A stretch of 64,000 bases of DNA from Primorskyibacter flagellatus (GTDB lineage: Bacteria > Pseudomonadota > Alphaproteobacteria > Rhodobacterales > Rhodobacteraceae): NCBI RefSeq assembly GCF_900176485.1, contig NZ_FWYD01000003.1, positions 310,001 to 374,000 on the forward strand. The letters are read 5' to 3'. Positions 47,408 to 59,790 of the stretch are shown piece after piece. Below the pieces are notes generated by a model. It was not told the DNA's origin. It saw nothing but the letters and a program-made list of their open reading frames with translations, and ran no database searches. How positions within the stretch are numbered: the first letter of the stretch is position 1; the number at the start of each line of letters is the position of its first letter. The translations under genes and the position numbers were made by a program.

Positions 47408-48169
47408 CTAGAAGTTGTCCTTGCGCGTCCGTATTTCTGCGAAAACGCTGGCGTCCGAAGCATCCGGCATATCGAGCGCTTCTTTGACTTGCGGAAGGTT
47501 CGCGCGCAGGAACGGGTTGGTCTCCAGTTCCTCTGACAGAACGGAGGGCACCGTGGGGCGGCCTTCAGAGCGCGCAGCTGCAACCGCCTCGCACCTTGAT
47601 TTAAGGCTCGGATTCTCCGGTTCAATACTCAGCGCGAATTTTGCATTGCTCATCGTATATTCGTGACCGGAGTAAATCTTCGTTTCGGGCGGCAACGCGG
47701 CCAGTTTGGACAGGCTGTCCCACATCATTTCCGGCGTGCCCTCGAAGACCCGACCGCATCCCAGGGCCATCAGGCTGTCGGCGGTAAAGACGGCACCGGC
47801 ATTGGGAAAATGAAACGCCATATGGCCAAGCGTATGGCCGGGCACCATCATCGGCACGACATACCCTGCATCCGTGCCGCCGTTCATGCCCTCCTCCAGC
47901 GCCCTGTCCAGCGGGGGCAACTTTGCCTCTTCAGCTTTGGGGCCCATCACCTTGCATCCGTAGCGCGCGCGCAATTCACTAACGCCGCCGACATGATCGT
48001 GATGGTGATGGGTGATCATAATTACATCCAGACCCCAGCCTCGGTCCTCCAGCGCCTTGATGATCGGGGCGGCTTCCGGAGCGTCGATCAGGCAAACGCC
48101 ATCCGGCCCCTTGACGAGATAGGCATAATTGTCGGACAGGCAAGGCACGGTGATGATCTCAAGAGGCAT
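47408..48169 (-). CDS. gloB: Hydroxyacylglutathione hydrolase (glyoxalase II)
   Basis: 253 residues from ATG 48169. Metallo-beta-lactamase fold with the di-metal motif [10 protein letters not shown], further ligands in [14 protein letters not shown] and the Asp of [18 protein letters not shown]. The C-terminal substrate domain has [24 protein letters not shown] and RKDNF, typical of glyoxalase II. Hydrolyses S-lactoylglutathione to lactate and glutathione. Divergent from a methyltransferase gene with 61 bp between starts. Confidence 0.95.
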   Translation of the reverse strand: MPLEIITVPCLSDNYAYLVKGPDGVCLIDAPEAAPIIKALEDRGWGLDVIMITHHHHDHVGGVSELRARYGCKVMGPKAEEAKLPPLDRALEEGMNGGTDAGYVVPMMVPGHTLGHMAFHFPNAGAVFTADSLMALGCGRVFEGTPEMMWDSLSKLAALPPETKIYSGHEYTMSNAKFALSIEPENPSLKSRCEAVAAARSEGRPTVPSVLSEELETNPFLRANLPQVKEALDMPDASDASVFAEIRTRKDNF

Positions 48170-48230
48170 GGTCTTTCCTTCGGTCTTGGATAAACTGCGG
48201 CCAGCTTCGCCGATCAATGAGAGGGCTGCA

Positions 48231-48974
48231 ATGCATCTCGACGTGCAGGACCTGCGCAACTTCTATTATCGCAACGCGCTGGGTCGCGAGGCACAGAAGG
48301 TTCTGCGTGGCCAGATGCTTCGGCTCTGGCCCGAGGCGCAGGGGCAGATGGTCGCCGGATTCGGCTTTGCGGTACCGCTGCTGCGCCCCTACCTGGCCAA
48401 TGCGCGCCGGGTGGTCGCACTGATGCCCGGCCCCCAGGGCGTCATGCCCTGGCCACCGGGCATGGCCAATGTCAGTGTGCTGTGTGACGAAACGCTTTGG
48501 CCGATCGAGACGGGTCATGTCGACAAGCTGGTGGTGATGCACGGGCTGGAGGCGTCGGAACAGCCGACGGCGGTTCTCGACGAGTGTTTTCGGGTGTTGG
48601 GGCCGGGCGGCAAGGCGCTGTTCATTGTCCCCAACCGCGCGGGCCTGTGGTCACGCAGCGACGAGACGCCGTTCGGCTATGGGCGTCCCTATACGTCGCG
48701 CCAGCTGGAAACGCAGCTGAAAAAGCACAACTTCATGCCGGAACAGCAAGTGACCGCCCTTTACCAGCCTCCCTCGCGTCGACGGTTCTGGATGAAAACC
48801 GGCCCGATGTGGGAACGGCTGGGGCATTCGGTGTCTGCCCTGATGTCGGGCGGGGTTCTGATGATCGAGGCGTCAAAGCGGGTGCAGGCACCGTCTGGCC
48901 CCGGAGAACGTGTGCGGGTGCCGTCGCCGCTGGCCGTGCTCGGCAATGCGGAGGCCAAGCCCAAGCCGATCTGA
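48231..48974 (+). CDS. Class I SAM-dependent methyltransferase
   Basis: 247 residues, methyltransferase domain of the type 11 kind, somewhat degenerate: [34 protein letters not shown] in place of the usual E/DxGxGxG; the middle [46 protein letters not shown] is well conserved. This branch is regularly found divergent from gloB in alphaproteobacteria, as here. Substrate unknown. GAGAGGG precedes the ATG. Confidence 0.85.
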   Translation: MHLDVQDLRNFYYRNALGREAQKVLRGQMLRLWPEAQGQMVAGFGFAVPLLRPYLANARRVVALMPGPQGVMPWPPGMANVSVLCDETLWPIETGHVDKLVVMHGLEASEQPTAVLDECFRVLGPGGKALFIVPNRAGLWSRSDETPFGYGRPYTSRQLETQLKKHNFMPEQQVTALYQPPSRRRFWMKTGPMWERLGHSVSALMSGGVLMIEASKRVQAPSGPGERVRVPSPLAVLGNAEAKPKPI

Positions 48975-49166
48975 GAGGCGCGGCGCAATCTGGAAAATCG
49001 CTGGCGCAGCGCCCGGAAAAAGGGCAGGCTGCGGATCACATGGGCGCTTTGAGTGCCGCGCGGACGCTTCAGAATCGCACAAACGACGTGGAATTGCGGC
49101 AATTTCTTCATCTTTTTGCACGCGCAGAAAGTCGCACTTTGTCTAACTGATTGTAAATGCGTGGTT

Positions 49167-49195
49167 TTGCAGATTTTGCTATTCACCCCTACTAT
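49167..49195 (+). promoter_or_regulatory. Candidate promoter of the atpHAGDC operon
   Basis: TTGCAG (49167-49172), 17-bp spacer, TACTAT (49190-49195). Partial hexamer matches; roughly 125 bp of leader to atpH. Confidence 0.3.
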
Positions 49196-49240
49196 GTTGC
49201 TAGGTGAGGACGCCTCTGCTACATCCGCGCTGATTTAGTC

Positions 49241-49260
49241 GCCCCGGACCGATCCGGGGC
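49241..49260. repeat. REP-like palindrome, third copy
   Basis: GCCCCGGA-N4-TCCGGGGC, same arms as the unit at 29158-29178. Here it lies in the leader of the ATP synthase operon. Confidence 0.7.
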
Positions 49261-49326
49261 ACAACACCCCCGGACGCACTGCCATTTGCGGCAGGGTTTC
49301 GGGGCAAAGATATCGGAAGGGTGGAC

Positions 49327-49887
49327 GTGTCTGAATCAGCTTCGATTTCCTCCGGCATCGCCGAACGCTATGCGACAGCAGTGTTCGAGATTGCCAAGGA
49401 GAATAACGGGCTTGCCCAATTGGAAAGCAACCTCGATGAGCTTCACGGAGCCCTGAAAGAGAGCGCAGATTTGCGCGCGCTTATCACGTCGCCGATCTAC
49501 GGTCGTGACGAACAGCGCCAGGCAATCGACGCGATCGCCAAGAAGGCGGGCCTGATGCAAGCCTTGCAAAACGCGCTGAGCCTGATGGCGTCCAAGCGCC
49601 GCCTTTTCGTGGTGCCTGCGATGATCGACCAGCTGCGCGCGATGATTGCCGTCGAAAAAGGCGAGGTGACCGCAGACGTTGTCTCGGCCACGGCGCTGAC
49701 GCCTGCGCAGGCAGAAGAACTTTCCAAGACGCTCAAGGCCCAGGTGGGCAAGGACGTCAAGATTAATGCGACCGTCGATGAAAGCCTCATCGGCGGTCTT
49801 GTCGTCAAGGTGGGCTCGAAGATGATCGACACGTCGATCCGCTCCAAGCTCAATTCCCTCCAGAATGCAATGAAAGAGGTCGGATAA
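49327..49887 (+). CDS. atpH: ATP synthase F1 subunit delta
   Basis: 186 residues from the GTG at 49327. The frame also offers a GTG at 49321, but the ribosome-binding site GGAAGG (49315-49320) abuts that codon and is correctly spaced (6 nt) for 49327. Sequence [34 protein letters not shown] and the C-terminal [33 protein letters not shown] are the OSCP/delta family ends. Connects the F1 head with the peripheral stalk. No spacer to atpA. Confidence 0.96.
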   Translation: MSESASISSGIAERYATAVFEIAKENNGLAQLESNLDELHGALKESADLRALITSPIYGRDEQRQAIDAIAKKAGLMQALQNALSLMASKRRLFVVPAMIDQLRAMIAVEKGEVTADVVSATALTPAQAEELSKTLKAQVGKDVKINATVDESLIGGLVVKVGSKMIDTSIRSKLNSLQNAMKEVG

Positions 49888-51426
49888 ATGGGTATCCAAG
49901 CAGCCGAGATTTCTGCGATCCTAAAGGAGCAGATAAAGAACTTTGGTCAGGAGGCCGAAGTTGCTGAGGTGGGCCGCGTGCTGTCCGTCGGTGACGGTAT
50001 TGCGCGAGTCTACGGTCTCGACAACGTCCAGGCGGGCGAGATGGTCGAGTTTCCCGGTGGTATCCAGGGCATGGCGCTGAACCTTGAATCCGACAACGTC
50101 GGTGTGGTTATTTTCGGTTCCGACCGGGACATCAAGGAAGGCGACACCGTCAAGCGCACCAACTCCATCGTGGACGTGCCCATCGGTGACGAGCTGCTGG
50201 GCCGCGTTGTTGACGGTCTGGGGAATCCGCTGGATGGCAAAGGCCCGATCAATGCGTCCAAGCGCGGCATTGCCGACGTCAAGGCACCCGGCATCATCCC
50301 GCGTAAATCGGTGCACGAGCCGATGGCGACGGGCATGAAGTCGATCGACGCGATGATCCCGATCGGCCGCGGCCAGCGCGAGTTGATCATTGGCGACCGT
50401 CAGACCGGCAAGACCGCTGTCGCACTTGACGCGATCCTGAACCAGAAGTCCTATAACGAAGCCGCAGGCGACGACGAGGGCAAGAAGCTTTACTGCGTCT
50501 ACGTTGCCATCGGTCAGAAGCGCTCCACCGTTGCGCAGTTGGTCAAGAAGCTCGAAGAGACCGGCGCGATGGAATACTCCATCGTTGTTGCGGCCACCGC
50601 TTCCGATCCCGCGCCGATGCAGTTCCTCGCACCGTATTCCGCGACCGCGATGGCAGAGCATTTCCGCGACAACGGTCGCCACGCGCTGATCGTGTATGAT
50701 GACCTTTCCAAACAGGCCGTGTCCTATCGCCAGATGTCGCTGCTTCTGCGCCGTCCGCCGGGCCGCGAAGCCTATCCTGGCGACGTTTTCTACCTTCACT
50801 CCCGTCTGCTCGAACGCTCGGCCAAACTGGGCGACGATCACGGCAACGGGTCGCTGACGGCGCTGCCGATCATCGAAACTCAGGGTGGCGACGTTTCAGC
50901 CTTTATTCCGACCAACGTGATCTCGATCACCGACGGTCAGATCTTCCTTGAAACCGAACTGTTCTACCAGGGCATCCGTCCTGCTGTGAACACCGGTCTG
51001 TCGGTTTCGCGGGTTGGGTCCTCGGCCCAGACCAACGCGATGAAATCTGTCGCGGGTCCGGTGAAGCTGGAATTGGCGCAGTACCGCGAAATGGCGGCCT
51101 TTGCGCAGTTTGGTTCCGATCTCGACGCCGCAACCCAGCAATTGCTGAACCGCGGTGCGCGTCTGACCGAGCTGATGAAGCAGCCGCAATATTCGCCGCT
51201 GACCAACGCGGAGATCGTCTGCGTGATCTTCGCCGGGACCAAAGGTTACCTCGACAAGATCGCCGTCAAGGACGTGGGTCGTTTCGAGCAGGGCCTGTTG
51301 CAGCATCTGCGCGGCAAGCATTCTGATCTGCTGGACTTCATCACCAACGAAGATCCCAAGATCAAAGGCGAAGCCGAAGACAAGATCCGCGCCGCACTGG
51401 ACGAATACGCCGCAGACTTCGCATAA
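49888..51426 (+). CDS. atpA: ATP synthase F1 subunit alpha
   Basis: 512 residues, full length. Walker [16 protein letters not shown], the regulatory-site loop and alpha signature [17 protein letters not shown] are intact, as is [13 protein letters not shown]. Non-catalytic nucleotide-binding subunit of the F1 hexamer. It starts one base after the atpH stop. Confidence 0.98.
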   Translation: MGIQAAEISAILKEQIKNFGQEAEVAEVGRVLSVGDGIARVYGLDNVQAGEMVEFPGGIQGMALNLESDNVGVVIFGSDRDIKEGDTVKRTNSIVDVPIGDELLGRVVDGLGNPLDGKGPINASKRGIADVKAPGIIPRKSVHEPMATGMKSIDAMIPIGRGQRELIIGDRQTGKTAVALDAILNQKSYNEAAGDDEGKKLYCVYVAIGQKRSTVAQLVKKLEETGAMEYSIVVAATASDPAPMQFLAPYSATAMAEHFRDNGRHALIVYDDLSKQAVSYRQMSLLLRRPPGREAYPGDVFYLHSRLLERSAKLGDDHGNGSLTALPIIETQGGDVSAFIPTNVISITDGQIFLETELFYQGIRPAVNTGLSVSRVGSSAQTNAMKSVAGPVKLELAQYREMAAFAQFGSDLDAATQQLLNRGARLTELMKQPQYSPLTNAEIVCVIFAGTKGYLDKIAVKDVGRFEQGLLQHLRGKHSDLLDFITNEDPKIKGEAEDKIRAALDEYAADFA

Positions 51427-51441
51427 GAAGGAGATAGGCCC

Positions 51442-53765
<2,324 letters not shown>

Positions 53766-53777
53766 TCGCTAGAGCTT

Positions 53778-53797
53778 GCGGGGGGCTTGCCCCCCGC
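53778..53797 (+). repeat. Very stable hairpin between atpD and atpC
   Basis: GCGGGGGGC-TT-GCCCCCCGC: a perfect 9-bp GC stem, 12 bp after the atpD stop and 18 bp before the atpC ATG, with no T-tract behind it. Probably an mRNA-stability or attenuating element that lowers epsilon relative to beta (one copy versus three in the enzyme). Confidence 0.65.
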
Positions 53798-53815
53798 GCC
53801 TGACAGGAGGCCCAA

Positions 53816-54250
53816 ATGGCTGAAACTATGCAATTCAATCTGGTAAGCCCGGAACGCAGCCTGATGTCGGGCCCCGTGCTATCGGTCGAGATTCCGGGCG
53901 CTGAAGGTGACCTGACGGCTCTGCCGAACCATGCACCGACGCTGACCACGCTGCGCCCCGGCATCTTGCGTGTCGAGACTGAAAAGGGTGCTGAAGAATA
54001 CATCGTGACCGGCGGGTTTGCCGAACTGGGTGAGGGCGTGACCGTCCTGGCCGAGAAAGCGATGCATCGCACTGACGTTGACCAAGCCACATATGAGGCA
54101 CTGGTGGACGAGGCGCACGAAGCCTATGGCAAGGCCAAGGAAGTGTTCAAGAACGAGCCTGGCCCGGTTGATGACGCGGTGAAACTGCTGCACGACATGG
54201 TCGCGATCGGCGGCAAGATCGGACTGTCGACGAAACAACCGTCGCTCTGA
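53816..54250 (+). CDS. atpC: ATP synthase F1 subunit epsilon
   Basis: 144 residues. N-terminal beta sandwich MQFNLVSPERSLMSGPVLSVEIPGAEGDLTALPNHAPTLTTLRPGILRV is the conserved epsilon domain. The C-terminal helices are less conserved (VDQATYEALVDEAHEAYGKAKEV), as expected for the inhibitory part. GACAGGAGG stands before the ATG. Last gene of the operon, with a terminator 26 bp downstream. Confidence 0.97.
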   Translation: MAETMQFNLVSPERSLMSGPVLSVEIPGAEGDLTALPNHAPTLTTLRPGILRVETEKGAEEYIVTGGFAELGEGVTVLAEKAMHRTDVDQATYEALVDEAHEAYGKAKEVFKNEPGPVDDAVKLLHDMVAIGGKIGLSTKQPSL

Positions 54251-54275
54251 CCCGCCGCAATAAACCATACAAAAC

Positions 54276-54303
54276 AAGGGGCATCGCGAAAGCGGTGCCC
54301 CTT
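54276..54303 (+). terminator. Terminator of the atp operon
   Basis: AAGGGGCA-TCGC-GAAA-GCGG-TGCCCCTT: 12-bp stem (one T-G pair) with a GAAA tetraloop, then ATTCT. Confidence 0.82.
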
Positions 54304-54385
54304 ATTCTATGTGGCAATCGTGGCTGGAAGTTGCCGTTTAAGCCCGTGTTTGAGGGAACCGGCCCACAATGTTCCCAGCAGTCAG

Positions 54386-54420
54386 CCCTTTGCCCGACGC
54401 AAACACGCGAGGGCAAAGGG
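54386..54420 (-). terminator. Perfect 10-bp inverted repeat between atpC and prs
   Basis: CCCTTTGCCC (54386-54395) / GGGCAAAGGG (54411-54420), loop 15 nt, 40 bp after the prs stop codon on the minus strand. No T-tract on either side; the likely 3' end of the prs transcript. Confidence 0.5.
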
Positions 54421-54460
54421 GAATCTTCCAGATCCGATCCTGATCCGCCAGAGCACCGTC

Positions 54461-55477
54461 TCAGGCGTAGTACATGCCCTCATAGATCGGCGTCAGGGTC
54501 TCTGTCTCGAACAGAGACGAAACCGAGGTGCCGTTCCAGATGTTCAGGATCGCCTGGGCAAACATCGGCGCGGTCGGGACGATGCGGATATTGGGTGCAC
54601 TTTTGACCGGCTCGGGGGCGTGAATCGAATCCGTGACGACGAGGGATTTCATCACCGAATTGGTGATCCGCTCTACCGCCGGACCGGACAGCACGCCGTG
54701 GGTGATGTAGGAATGAACTTCGGTTGCGCCGTGCTCCATCAGCACTTCGGCCGCTTTGCACAACGTGCCGGCCGTGTCGCAAATATCATCCACGATGATG
54801 CATTTCTTGCCGCTGACATCGCCGATCACAGTCATTTCCGCGATTTCGCCCGGCTTTTCGCGGCGCTTGTCGACGATTGCCAGCGGCGCATTGATCCGCT
54901 TGGCCAATTCACGAGCCCGTGCCACACCACCAACATCCGGAGACACCACCATGACGTCGCCCAACTGGTCCTTGAACTGGTGGAGGATATCCAGTGCAAA
55001 TATCGGGCTGGCATAGAGGTTGTCGACGGGAATGTCGAAGAACCCCTGAATCTGTGCCGCGTGCAGATCCATCGTCAAGACCCGCTCGATCCCGGATTCG
55101 ACGATCATGTTCGCGACCAGCTTGGCAGAGATCGGCGTGCGGGCCTTGGATCTGCGATCCTGCCGTGCATAGCCAAAATACGGGATCACCGCCGTGATGC
55201 GCGCCGCACTCGACCTGCGCAACGCGTCCGACATGATCAACAGTTCCATCAGGTTGTCATTGGCCGGGTTCGATGTCGGCTGGATGATGAACATATCCTC
55301 GCCACGGACGTTCTCGTAGACTTCGACAAAGATTTCCTGATCGTTGAACCGTTCGACTCGTGCGTCCACGAGGCCGATATTCATGCCACGGTGCATCGAC
55401 ATGCGCCGTGCGATTGAAGTGGCCAGTGGCAGGTTGGCATTGCCGGAAATAAGCTTGGGTTCGATGATCGAGGGCAT
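54461..55477 (-). CDS. prs: Ribose-phosphate pyrophosphokinase
   Basis: 338 residues from ATG 55477 ([19 protein letters not shown]); earlier in-frame ATGs add up to 18 residues without homology. Makes PRPP from ribose 5-phosphate and ATP. Motifs: [51 protein letters not shown] (flexible/catalytic), [29 protein letters not shown], and the PRPP loop [14 protein letters not shown]. Single gene, divergent from the isomerase gene. Confidence 0.97.
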   Translation of the reverse strand: MPSIIEPKLISGNANLPLATSIARRMSMHRGMNIGLVDARVERFNDQEIFVEVYENVRGEDMFIIQPTSNPANDNLMELLIMSDALRRSSAARITAVIPYFGYARQDRRSKARTPISAKLVANMIVESGIERVLTMDLHAAQIQGFFDIPVDNLYASPIFALDILHQFKDQLGDVMVVSPDVGGVARARELAKRINAPLAIVDKRREKPGEIAEMTVIGDVSGKKCIIVDDICDTAGTLCKAAEVLMEHGATEVHSYITHGVLSGPAVERITNSVMKSLVVTDSIHAPEPVKSAPNIRIVPTAPMFAQAILNIWNGTSVSSLFETETLTPIYEGMYYA

Positions 55478-55585
55478 GTGTCTGGAGGGCTCCGCGCAGA
55501 TCTGTGACATGAGAATCGAGAGATTGCGCACCGCTTAACACGCGGTTACCGTGCCGCAAAGCTGCTCCGGCGTCAGAGGGACCAA

Positions 55586-56185
55586 ATGGCTCATATCGAT
55601 TACTTCTTCACCACGCTTTCGCCCTATTCCTATCTTGCAGGCTTGCGTCTGGAAGAGGTGGCGCAAAAACATGGGGCGACCATCACCTACAAACCGTTCG
55701 ACCTGATCACGGCGTTCGGGCGGACGGGTGGCACGCCGCCGATGCAGCGGCACGTTTCGCGTCAGGAGTGGCGGGTACAGGAGATCGTTCGTCAGGCCAG
55801 GAAACTGGGCATGCCGCTGAACATCAAACCTGCGCATTGGCCAACCAATGCCGCGCTTTCCGGCTATGCCATCATCGCGGCGCAGAATGCGGGTGGTGGT
55901 GATCTGGGGGCATTGGTGCATTCGTTCCTGCGCGCCTGTTGGGCAGAGGACCGTGACATCGCACAGGATGACGTGATCCGCGACTGTCTGGAAAAAGCCG
56001 GGTTTGCTCCGTCGCTCGCCGATGAGGGGTTGCTGACCGGGGCGGAAACCTATGCGGCCAACCTTGAAGAGGCGGTGAGCCGTGGCGTGTTTGGCGCGCC
56101 GTTCTACATCACCGATACCGACCAGCGTTTCTGGGGGCAGGACCGGATTGGTGATCTGGACCTGCATCTGGCGGGGAAGCTTTAG
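55586..56185 (+). CDS. 2-hydroxychromene-2-carboxylate isomerase family protein (DsbA-like fold)
   Basis: 199 residues. IDYFFTTLSPYSYLAGLRLEEVAQKHGATITYKPFDL gives the thioredoxin-fold kappa-GST start, with S12 in the SPYSY motif in place of the DsbA cysteines. The later VSRGVFGAPFYITDTDQRFWGQDRIGDLDLHL with cis-Pro (GAPFY) is typical of this isomerase family. Characterised members act in naphthalene degradation with glutathione; most homologues like this one are outside such pathways, so the substrate is unknown. Overlaps plsY by 4 bp, tail to tail. Confidence 0.88.
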   Translation: MAHIDYFFTTLSPYSYLAGLRLEEVAQKHGATITYKPFDLITAFGRTGGTPPMQRHVSRQEWRVQEIVRQARKLGMPLNIKPAHWPTNAALSGYAIIAAQNAGGGDLGALVHSFLRACWAEDRDIAQDDVIRDCLEKAGFAPSLADEGLLTGAETYAANLEEAVSRGVFGAPFYITDTDQRFWGQDRIGDLDLHLAGKL

Positions 56186-56802
56186 CTTTCAGGCGTTTTC
56201 TTCTGACCGACCTTGGGTTCTGTCCCGGCGCGCAGCCGGACGATGTTGGCGCTGTGACGCAGAAACACCAGCCCGGTCAGGATGAGTGCCAGCACAAATA
56301 TGCGGAACGGGCCAAGGATCAAGACCCACAGAGCGGTGCTTGCCGCGGCGGTCAAAGCGCCTGCTGAGGATATGCGCGTCGCGGCGAAAGCGGCGGCCCA
56401 TGTCGCACAGCAGGCCAGCCCCACAGGCCAAGCCAGCGCCAGCATCAAGCCTAGGAATGTCGCAACGCCCTTTCCGCCGCGAAAGCCCAGCCACACTGGC
56501 CAGCAATGACCGACAAAGGCAGCAAGCCCTGCGATCTGCGCCGCATCGTCACCCGCCAGCAAGCGGGCGATCAGCACCGCAACCGCGCCTTTCGCGCCAT
56601 CCAGCAGCAATGTCGCAAGCGCCGCGCCCTTGTTGCCGGTGCGCAGCACGTTGGTCGCGCCGATGTTGCCAGAGCCGATTTCGCGCAGATTGCCAAGGTT
56701 CATGGCGCGGGTGATGACCATGCCAAACGGCACAGACCCCAGAAGATAGCCGATGATCGCCCAAACCATTAGAATCGCGGATGAATGTTCGATGACTGGC
56801 AT
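56182..56802 (-). CDS. plsY: Glycerol-3-phosphate acyltransferase PlsY
   Basis: 206 residues, five or so TM helices. Family motifs: GYLLGSVPFGMVITR, IGSGNIGATNVLRTGNKGAAL, GHCWPVWLGFRGGKGVATFLGL and LRHSANIVRLRAGTEPKVG. Uses acyl-phosphate from PlsX to acylate glycerol-3-phosphate at the inner membrane, first step of phospholipid synthesis. The ATG at 56802 shares one base with the stop of the pyrC-like gene (TGATG); a GTG one codon earlier is possible. Last gene of the pyrB operon. Confidence 0.95.
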   Translation of the reverse strand: MPVIEHSSAILMVWAIIGYLLGSVPFGMVITRAMNLGNLREIGSGNIGATNVLRTGNKGAALATLLLDGAKGAVAVLIARLLAGDDAAQIAGLAAFVGHCWPVWLGFRGGKGVATFLGLMLALAWPVGLACCATWAAAFAATRISSAGALTAAASTALWVLILGPFRIFVLALILTGLVFLRHSANIVRLRAGTEPKVGQKKTPES

Positions 56803-58094
56803 CACTCTCTCCCGTAGACCTGTTGGCCGCTTACATAGGTTGCCAGAATCCGACCTTGCATCCTTTGGCCGTCAAAGGGCGTGTTGCGCGACTTGGATCG
56901 CAACGTGTAGCGGTCCATGATGAATGGTGTGTCGGGGTCGAAAACAACCAGATCGGCAGGCGCGCCCTTGCTCAGTCGACCACAGGGCAGCCCCAACCGT
57001 TTTGCCGGGTTTAGCGACAGCGCGCGGAACAGTGCGGGCAGGTCAAGGTGACCTGCATGGACAAGGCGCAGCGCGGCAGGCAGCAGCGTTTCCAACCCGA
57101 CCGCGCCAGAAGCAGCCTCTTCATAAGGCAGGCGTTTGCTTTCTTCGTCCTGAGGGGTGTGCATAGAACTCAGCGTATCAATCAGGCCGGATGCCAGCGC
57201 CTCGACCACGGCCAGCCGGTCATCTTCAGACCGCAATGGCGGCTTCAGCTTGAAGAAGGTACGGTAGTCGGCCACGTCCAACTCGTTCAGCGTCAGATGG
57301 TGAATCGACGCGCCGGCGGTGATGTCCAACCCATTTTTCCGCGCCCGATCCAGGGCGGGCAGGGCGCGGGCGGTGGTGATCTGGTCGGCGTGATAGCGCG
57401 CCCCGGTCATTTCCAGCAGGGCAATATCACGGTCCATCCCCATACGCTCGGCCATCGGTGAAACCGCTGGCAACCCGCGCAGTGACGCGAATTTGCCGGA
57501 TGTCACCGCAGCACCTGCGGATAGTGTTGGTTCCTGCGGGTGGCCCACGACAAGCGCCCCAAGGCTGCGCGCATAGGTCAACGCCCGCGACAGCACCTTG
57601 GTGTCGCGCACCACATGGTCACAATCGGAAAACGCCACCGCACCCGCATCCAGCAGGAACCCGATTTCGGTCATTTCGCGGCCCTGACGGCCTTTGGTCA
57701 GCGCGGCCATCGGCAGGACGTGGACGGGCGCGGCCTCGTTGGCGCGGCGGCGGATGAATTCCAGCGTCTCGGGCGTGTCGATCGCGGGCAGCGTGTCTGG
57801 CCGGGTGATGATCGTGGTCACACCGCCCGCCGCAGCCGCCAATCCGGCAGAGCCAAAGCTTTCCTTGTGGCGTTCGCCCGGTTCGCAGACCTTCACACCC
57901 AGATCGACAATGCCGGGTGCGAGGCATTTTCCACCGCAGTCGAGGGTCTGCGCGGCGCGCGCCTTGGCACCCTCGATTTCGGAAACATCGGTCAGGACGG
58001 CGCTGATTTTTGCCCCGTCGAGCAGCACGGCACCAAGGCAGTCTGTCCCGGCTTCCGGATCAATCAGCCGGGCATTGCACAGAAGTGTTGTCAT
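56802..58094 (-). CDS. Dihydroorotase homologue without catalytic residues (PyrC'/PyrX type)
   Basis: 430 residues, full amidohydrolase fold, but the active site is gone. The metal motif DxHxH reads D64-L-G66-V-K68 (GIVDLGVKVCEPG): both histidines are replaced. The catalytic Asp of the usual TDHAPH segment is M311 (LSSMHTPQ), and the following His is Gln. Histidines elsewhere (VVGHPQEP, SIHHLTLNELD) remain. Proteins like this are known as inactive dihydroorotase-like partners that assemble with and stabilise aspartate transcarbamylase, as in Pseudomonas PyrBC'. Its operon with pyrB fits. An active dihydroorotase must be encoded elsewhere. Confidence 0.85.
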   Translation of the reverse strand: MTTLLCNARLIDPEAGTDCLGAVLLDGAKISAVLTDVSEIEGAKARAAQTLDCGGKCLAPGIVDLGVKVCEPGERHKESFGSAGLAAAAGGVTTIITRPDTLPAIDTPETLEFIRRRANEAAPVHVLPMAALTKGRQGREMTEIGFLLDAGAVAFSDCDHVVRDTKVLSRALTYARSLGALVVGHPQEPTLSAGAAVTSGKFASLRGLPAVSPMAERMGMDRDIALLEMTGARYHADQITTARALPALDRARKNGLDITAGASIHHLTLNELDVADYRTFFKLKPPLRSEDDRLAVVEALASGLIDTLSSMHTPQDEESKRLPYEEAASGAVGLETLLPAALRLVHAGHLDLPALFRALSLNPAKRLGLPCGRLSKGAPADLVVFDPDTPFIMDRYTLRSKSRNTPFDGQRMQGRILATYVSGQQVYGRE

Positions 58095-58143
58095 ATTCAG
58101 CACCCCATCCGTGAAATTGGCTGACCCGCATGCAGATCCGCAG

Positions 58144-58725
58144 TCATTCGCCAGCCCCTGAGAAGCCCAGCACAATGGCGACGAGCACGGCAACCGCCAT
58201 CAGCACAAGTGTGAGCTTCAAGACCATCGGCAGGGCGGGTTTGACCGGTTCGGCGGCCTCGTCGGCGGTGACCTGACCCACAGCGGATTCGACATGAAGT
58301 TGCTCCATCGTTCCACGGGCCGCTTCCTGACGAAGCGTCGCGACCCATCTCAGCGGTGCGCGGGGTTCGATCGCCACCGCTGTGCCGGCGAATGCCTTGG
58401 AACTGACGATCAGCACGCTGTCGCGGATCGCGCCCAGACGGGCACGCAGCGGTGCGACCTCGGCCTCGGCGATGCCATAGCCTTCGGTCAGCAATCCGCC
58501 AAGACCCACTTCGTCAAGGTCGTCCGGATCGACCACATCCATGTAGCTGCGATCCATGCCGGTAAATGGTTCGCCTTCGGACGTGGGGTTGAGCGCCGTT
58601 ATCGGCCCCCATGTTCCTTCGCTATCATCCAGAAAGGTCTGTCGCTGCCCGTCGTCCGGCAGGTCGATCAGGAATACGCGGACAACCTCTGCCTCATGCG
58701 CGGGAATGTCGAAACGGTCACTCAT
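58144..58725 (-). CDS. Uncharacterised protein with C-terminal membrane anchor, in the pyrB operon
   Basis: 193 residues. A soluble, acidic N-terminal part (about 1-150, including [32 protein letters not shown]) is followed by a linker rich in Ala/Glu/Pro and one TM helix at the end ([30 protein letters not shown]). Tail-anchored topology with the bulk in the cytoplasm is predicted. The ATG overlaps the pyrB stop (ATGA) and the inactive dihydroorotase follows after 49 bp, so it is made together with both. Family not recognised. Confidence 0.75.
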   Translation of the reverse strand: MSDRFDIPAHEAEVVRVFLIDLPDDGQRQTFLDDSEGTWGPITALNPTSEGEPFTGMDRSYMDVVDPDDLDEVGLGGLLTEGYGIAEAEVAPLRARLGAIRDSVLIVSSKAFAGTAVAIEPRAPLRWVATLRQEAARGTMEQLHVESAVGQVTADEAAEPVKPALPMVLKLTLVLMAVAVLVAIVLGFSGAGE

Positions 58726-59672
58726 GCCATTACCTCTTGCGGGGTGGCGCGCAGATTGCGGGCCAGTATGTCCATTGCGGCCATGCGCACCGCGACGCCC
58801 ATTTCGACCTGTTCCTGAATGACCGAACGGTTGATATCGTCGGCGATGGTGCCGTCAATCTCGACCCCGCGATTCATCGGGCCCGGATGCATGACAATAG
58901 CGTCCGGTTTGGCATGGGCCAGTTTTTGGGCGTCCAGCCCGTAGCGGTGGTAATATTCGCGCTCCGACGGGATAAATCCGCCATCCATGCGCTCTTTCTG
59001 AAGGCGTAGCATCATCACGACGTCGACGTCTTGCAGGCCTTCGGCCATGTCCTGATAGACCTCTACACCGAACTCCGCGATGCCTGACGGCATCAGCGTG
59101 GGCGGGCCGATCAGCTTAACCCGGTTTTCCATCTTGCCCAGCAGCAGAATGTTTGACCGTGCAACGCGGCTATGGGCAATATCGCCGCAGATGGCCACGC
59201 TCAGCCGGTGCAACCGGCCCTTGGCGCGCCGGATGGTCAGCGCGTCCAACAGCGCTTGTGTCGGGTGTTCATGACGTCCGTCACCCGCATTCAGAACCGC
59301 GCAGTTGACCTTTTGCGCCAGCAGATCCACCGCGCCCGAATGCGGATGGCGCACCACCAGAAGGTCGGGATGCATGGCGTTCAGCGTCAGCGCCGTGTCG
59401 ATCAGCGTTTCGCCCTTCTTGATGGACGACGCCTGCATGGACATGTTCATCACATCTGCGCCAAGCCGCATCCCCGCCAGCTCAAAACTCGCCTGCGTCC
59501 GGGTGGAATTTTCGAAGAACATGTTGATCTGGGTCAGACCCGTCAGCGCGTCGCCATGTTTTGCGTGGCCGCGATTAAGGTCGACATACCGCTCTGCCAA
59601 GTCGAGGATCATGGTGATCTCATGCGGGGCGAGCGGTTCTATTCCCAGGAGATGCTTGTGTGAAAAGCGCAT
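58722..59672 (-). CDS. pyrB: Aspartate carbamoyltransferase catalytic subunit
   Basis: 316 residues from ATG 59672; the longer open frame upstream lacks homology. Second step of pyrimidine synthesis. Carbamoyl-phosphate site [39 protein letters not shown], the Asp loop [10 protein letters not shown], and [11 protein letters not shown] at the C-terminus are all present. No pyrI regulatory gene follows; the dihydroorotase-like subunit takes that place. Confidence 0.97.
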   Translation of the reverse strand: MRFSHKHLLGIEPLAPHEITMILDLAERYVDLNRGHAKHGDALTGLTQINMFFENSTRTQASFELAGMRLGADVMNMSMQASSIKKGETLIDTALTLNAMHPDLLVVRHPHSGAVDLLAQKVNCAVLNAGDGRHEHPTQALLDALTIRRAKGRLHRLSVAICGDIAHSRVARSNILLLGKMENRVKLIGPPTLMPSGIAEFGVEVYQDMAEGLQDVDVVMMLRLQKERMDGGFIPSEREYYHRYGLDAQKLAHAKPDAIVMHPGPMNRGVEIDGTIADDINRSVIQEQVEMGVAVRMAAMDILARNLRATPQEVMA

Positions 59673-59790
59673 GGGCGGGCTCCCTGCCGTAACTGTGGCG
59701 CTTATAGGAAGTGGGGCACCGGGCGGCAAGGGCTGCATCGGGCAGGTGCCGCACCTTCCCCCCGCGCGAACACGGCAGTAGGGTGAGCGC

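Larger units (their letters stand above)
48975..49326. other. 350-bp leader region of the atp operon
   Basis: No gene seen. Contains a promoter candidate (49167-49195), a REP-like palindrome (49241-49260) inside the presumed 5' leader, and the atpH ribosome-binding site GGAAGG at 49315-49320. Confidence 0.5.
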
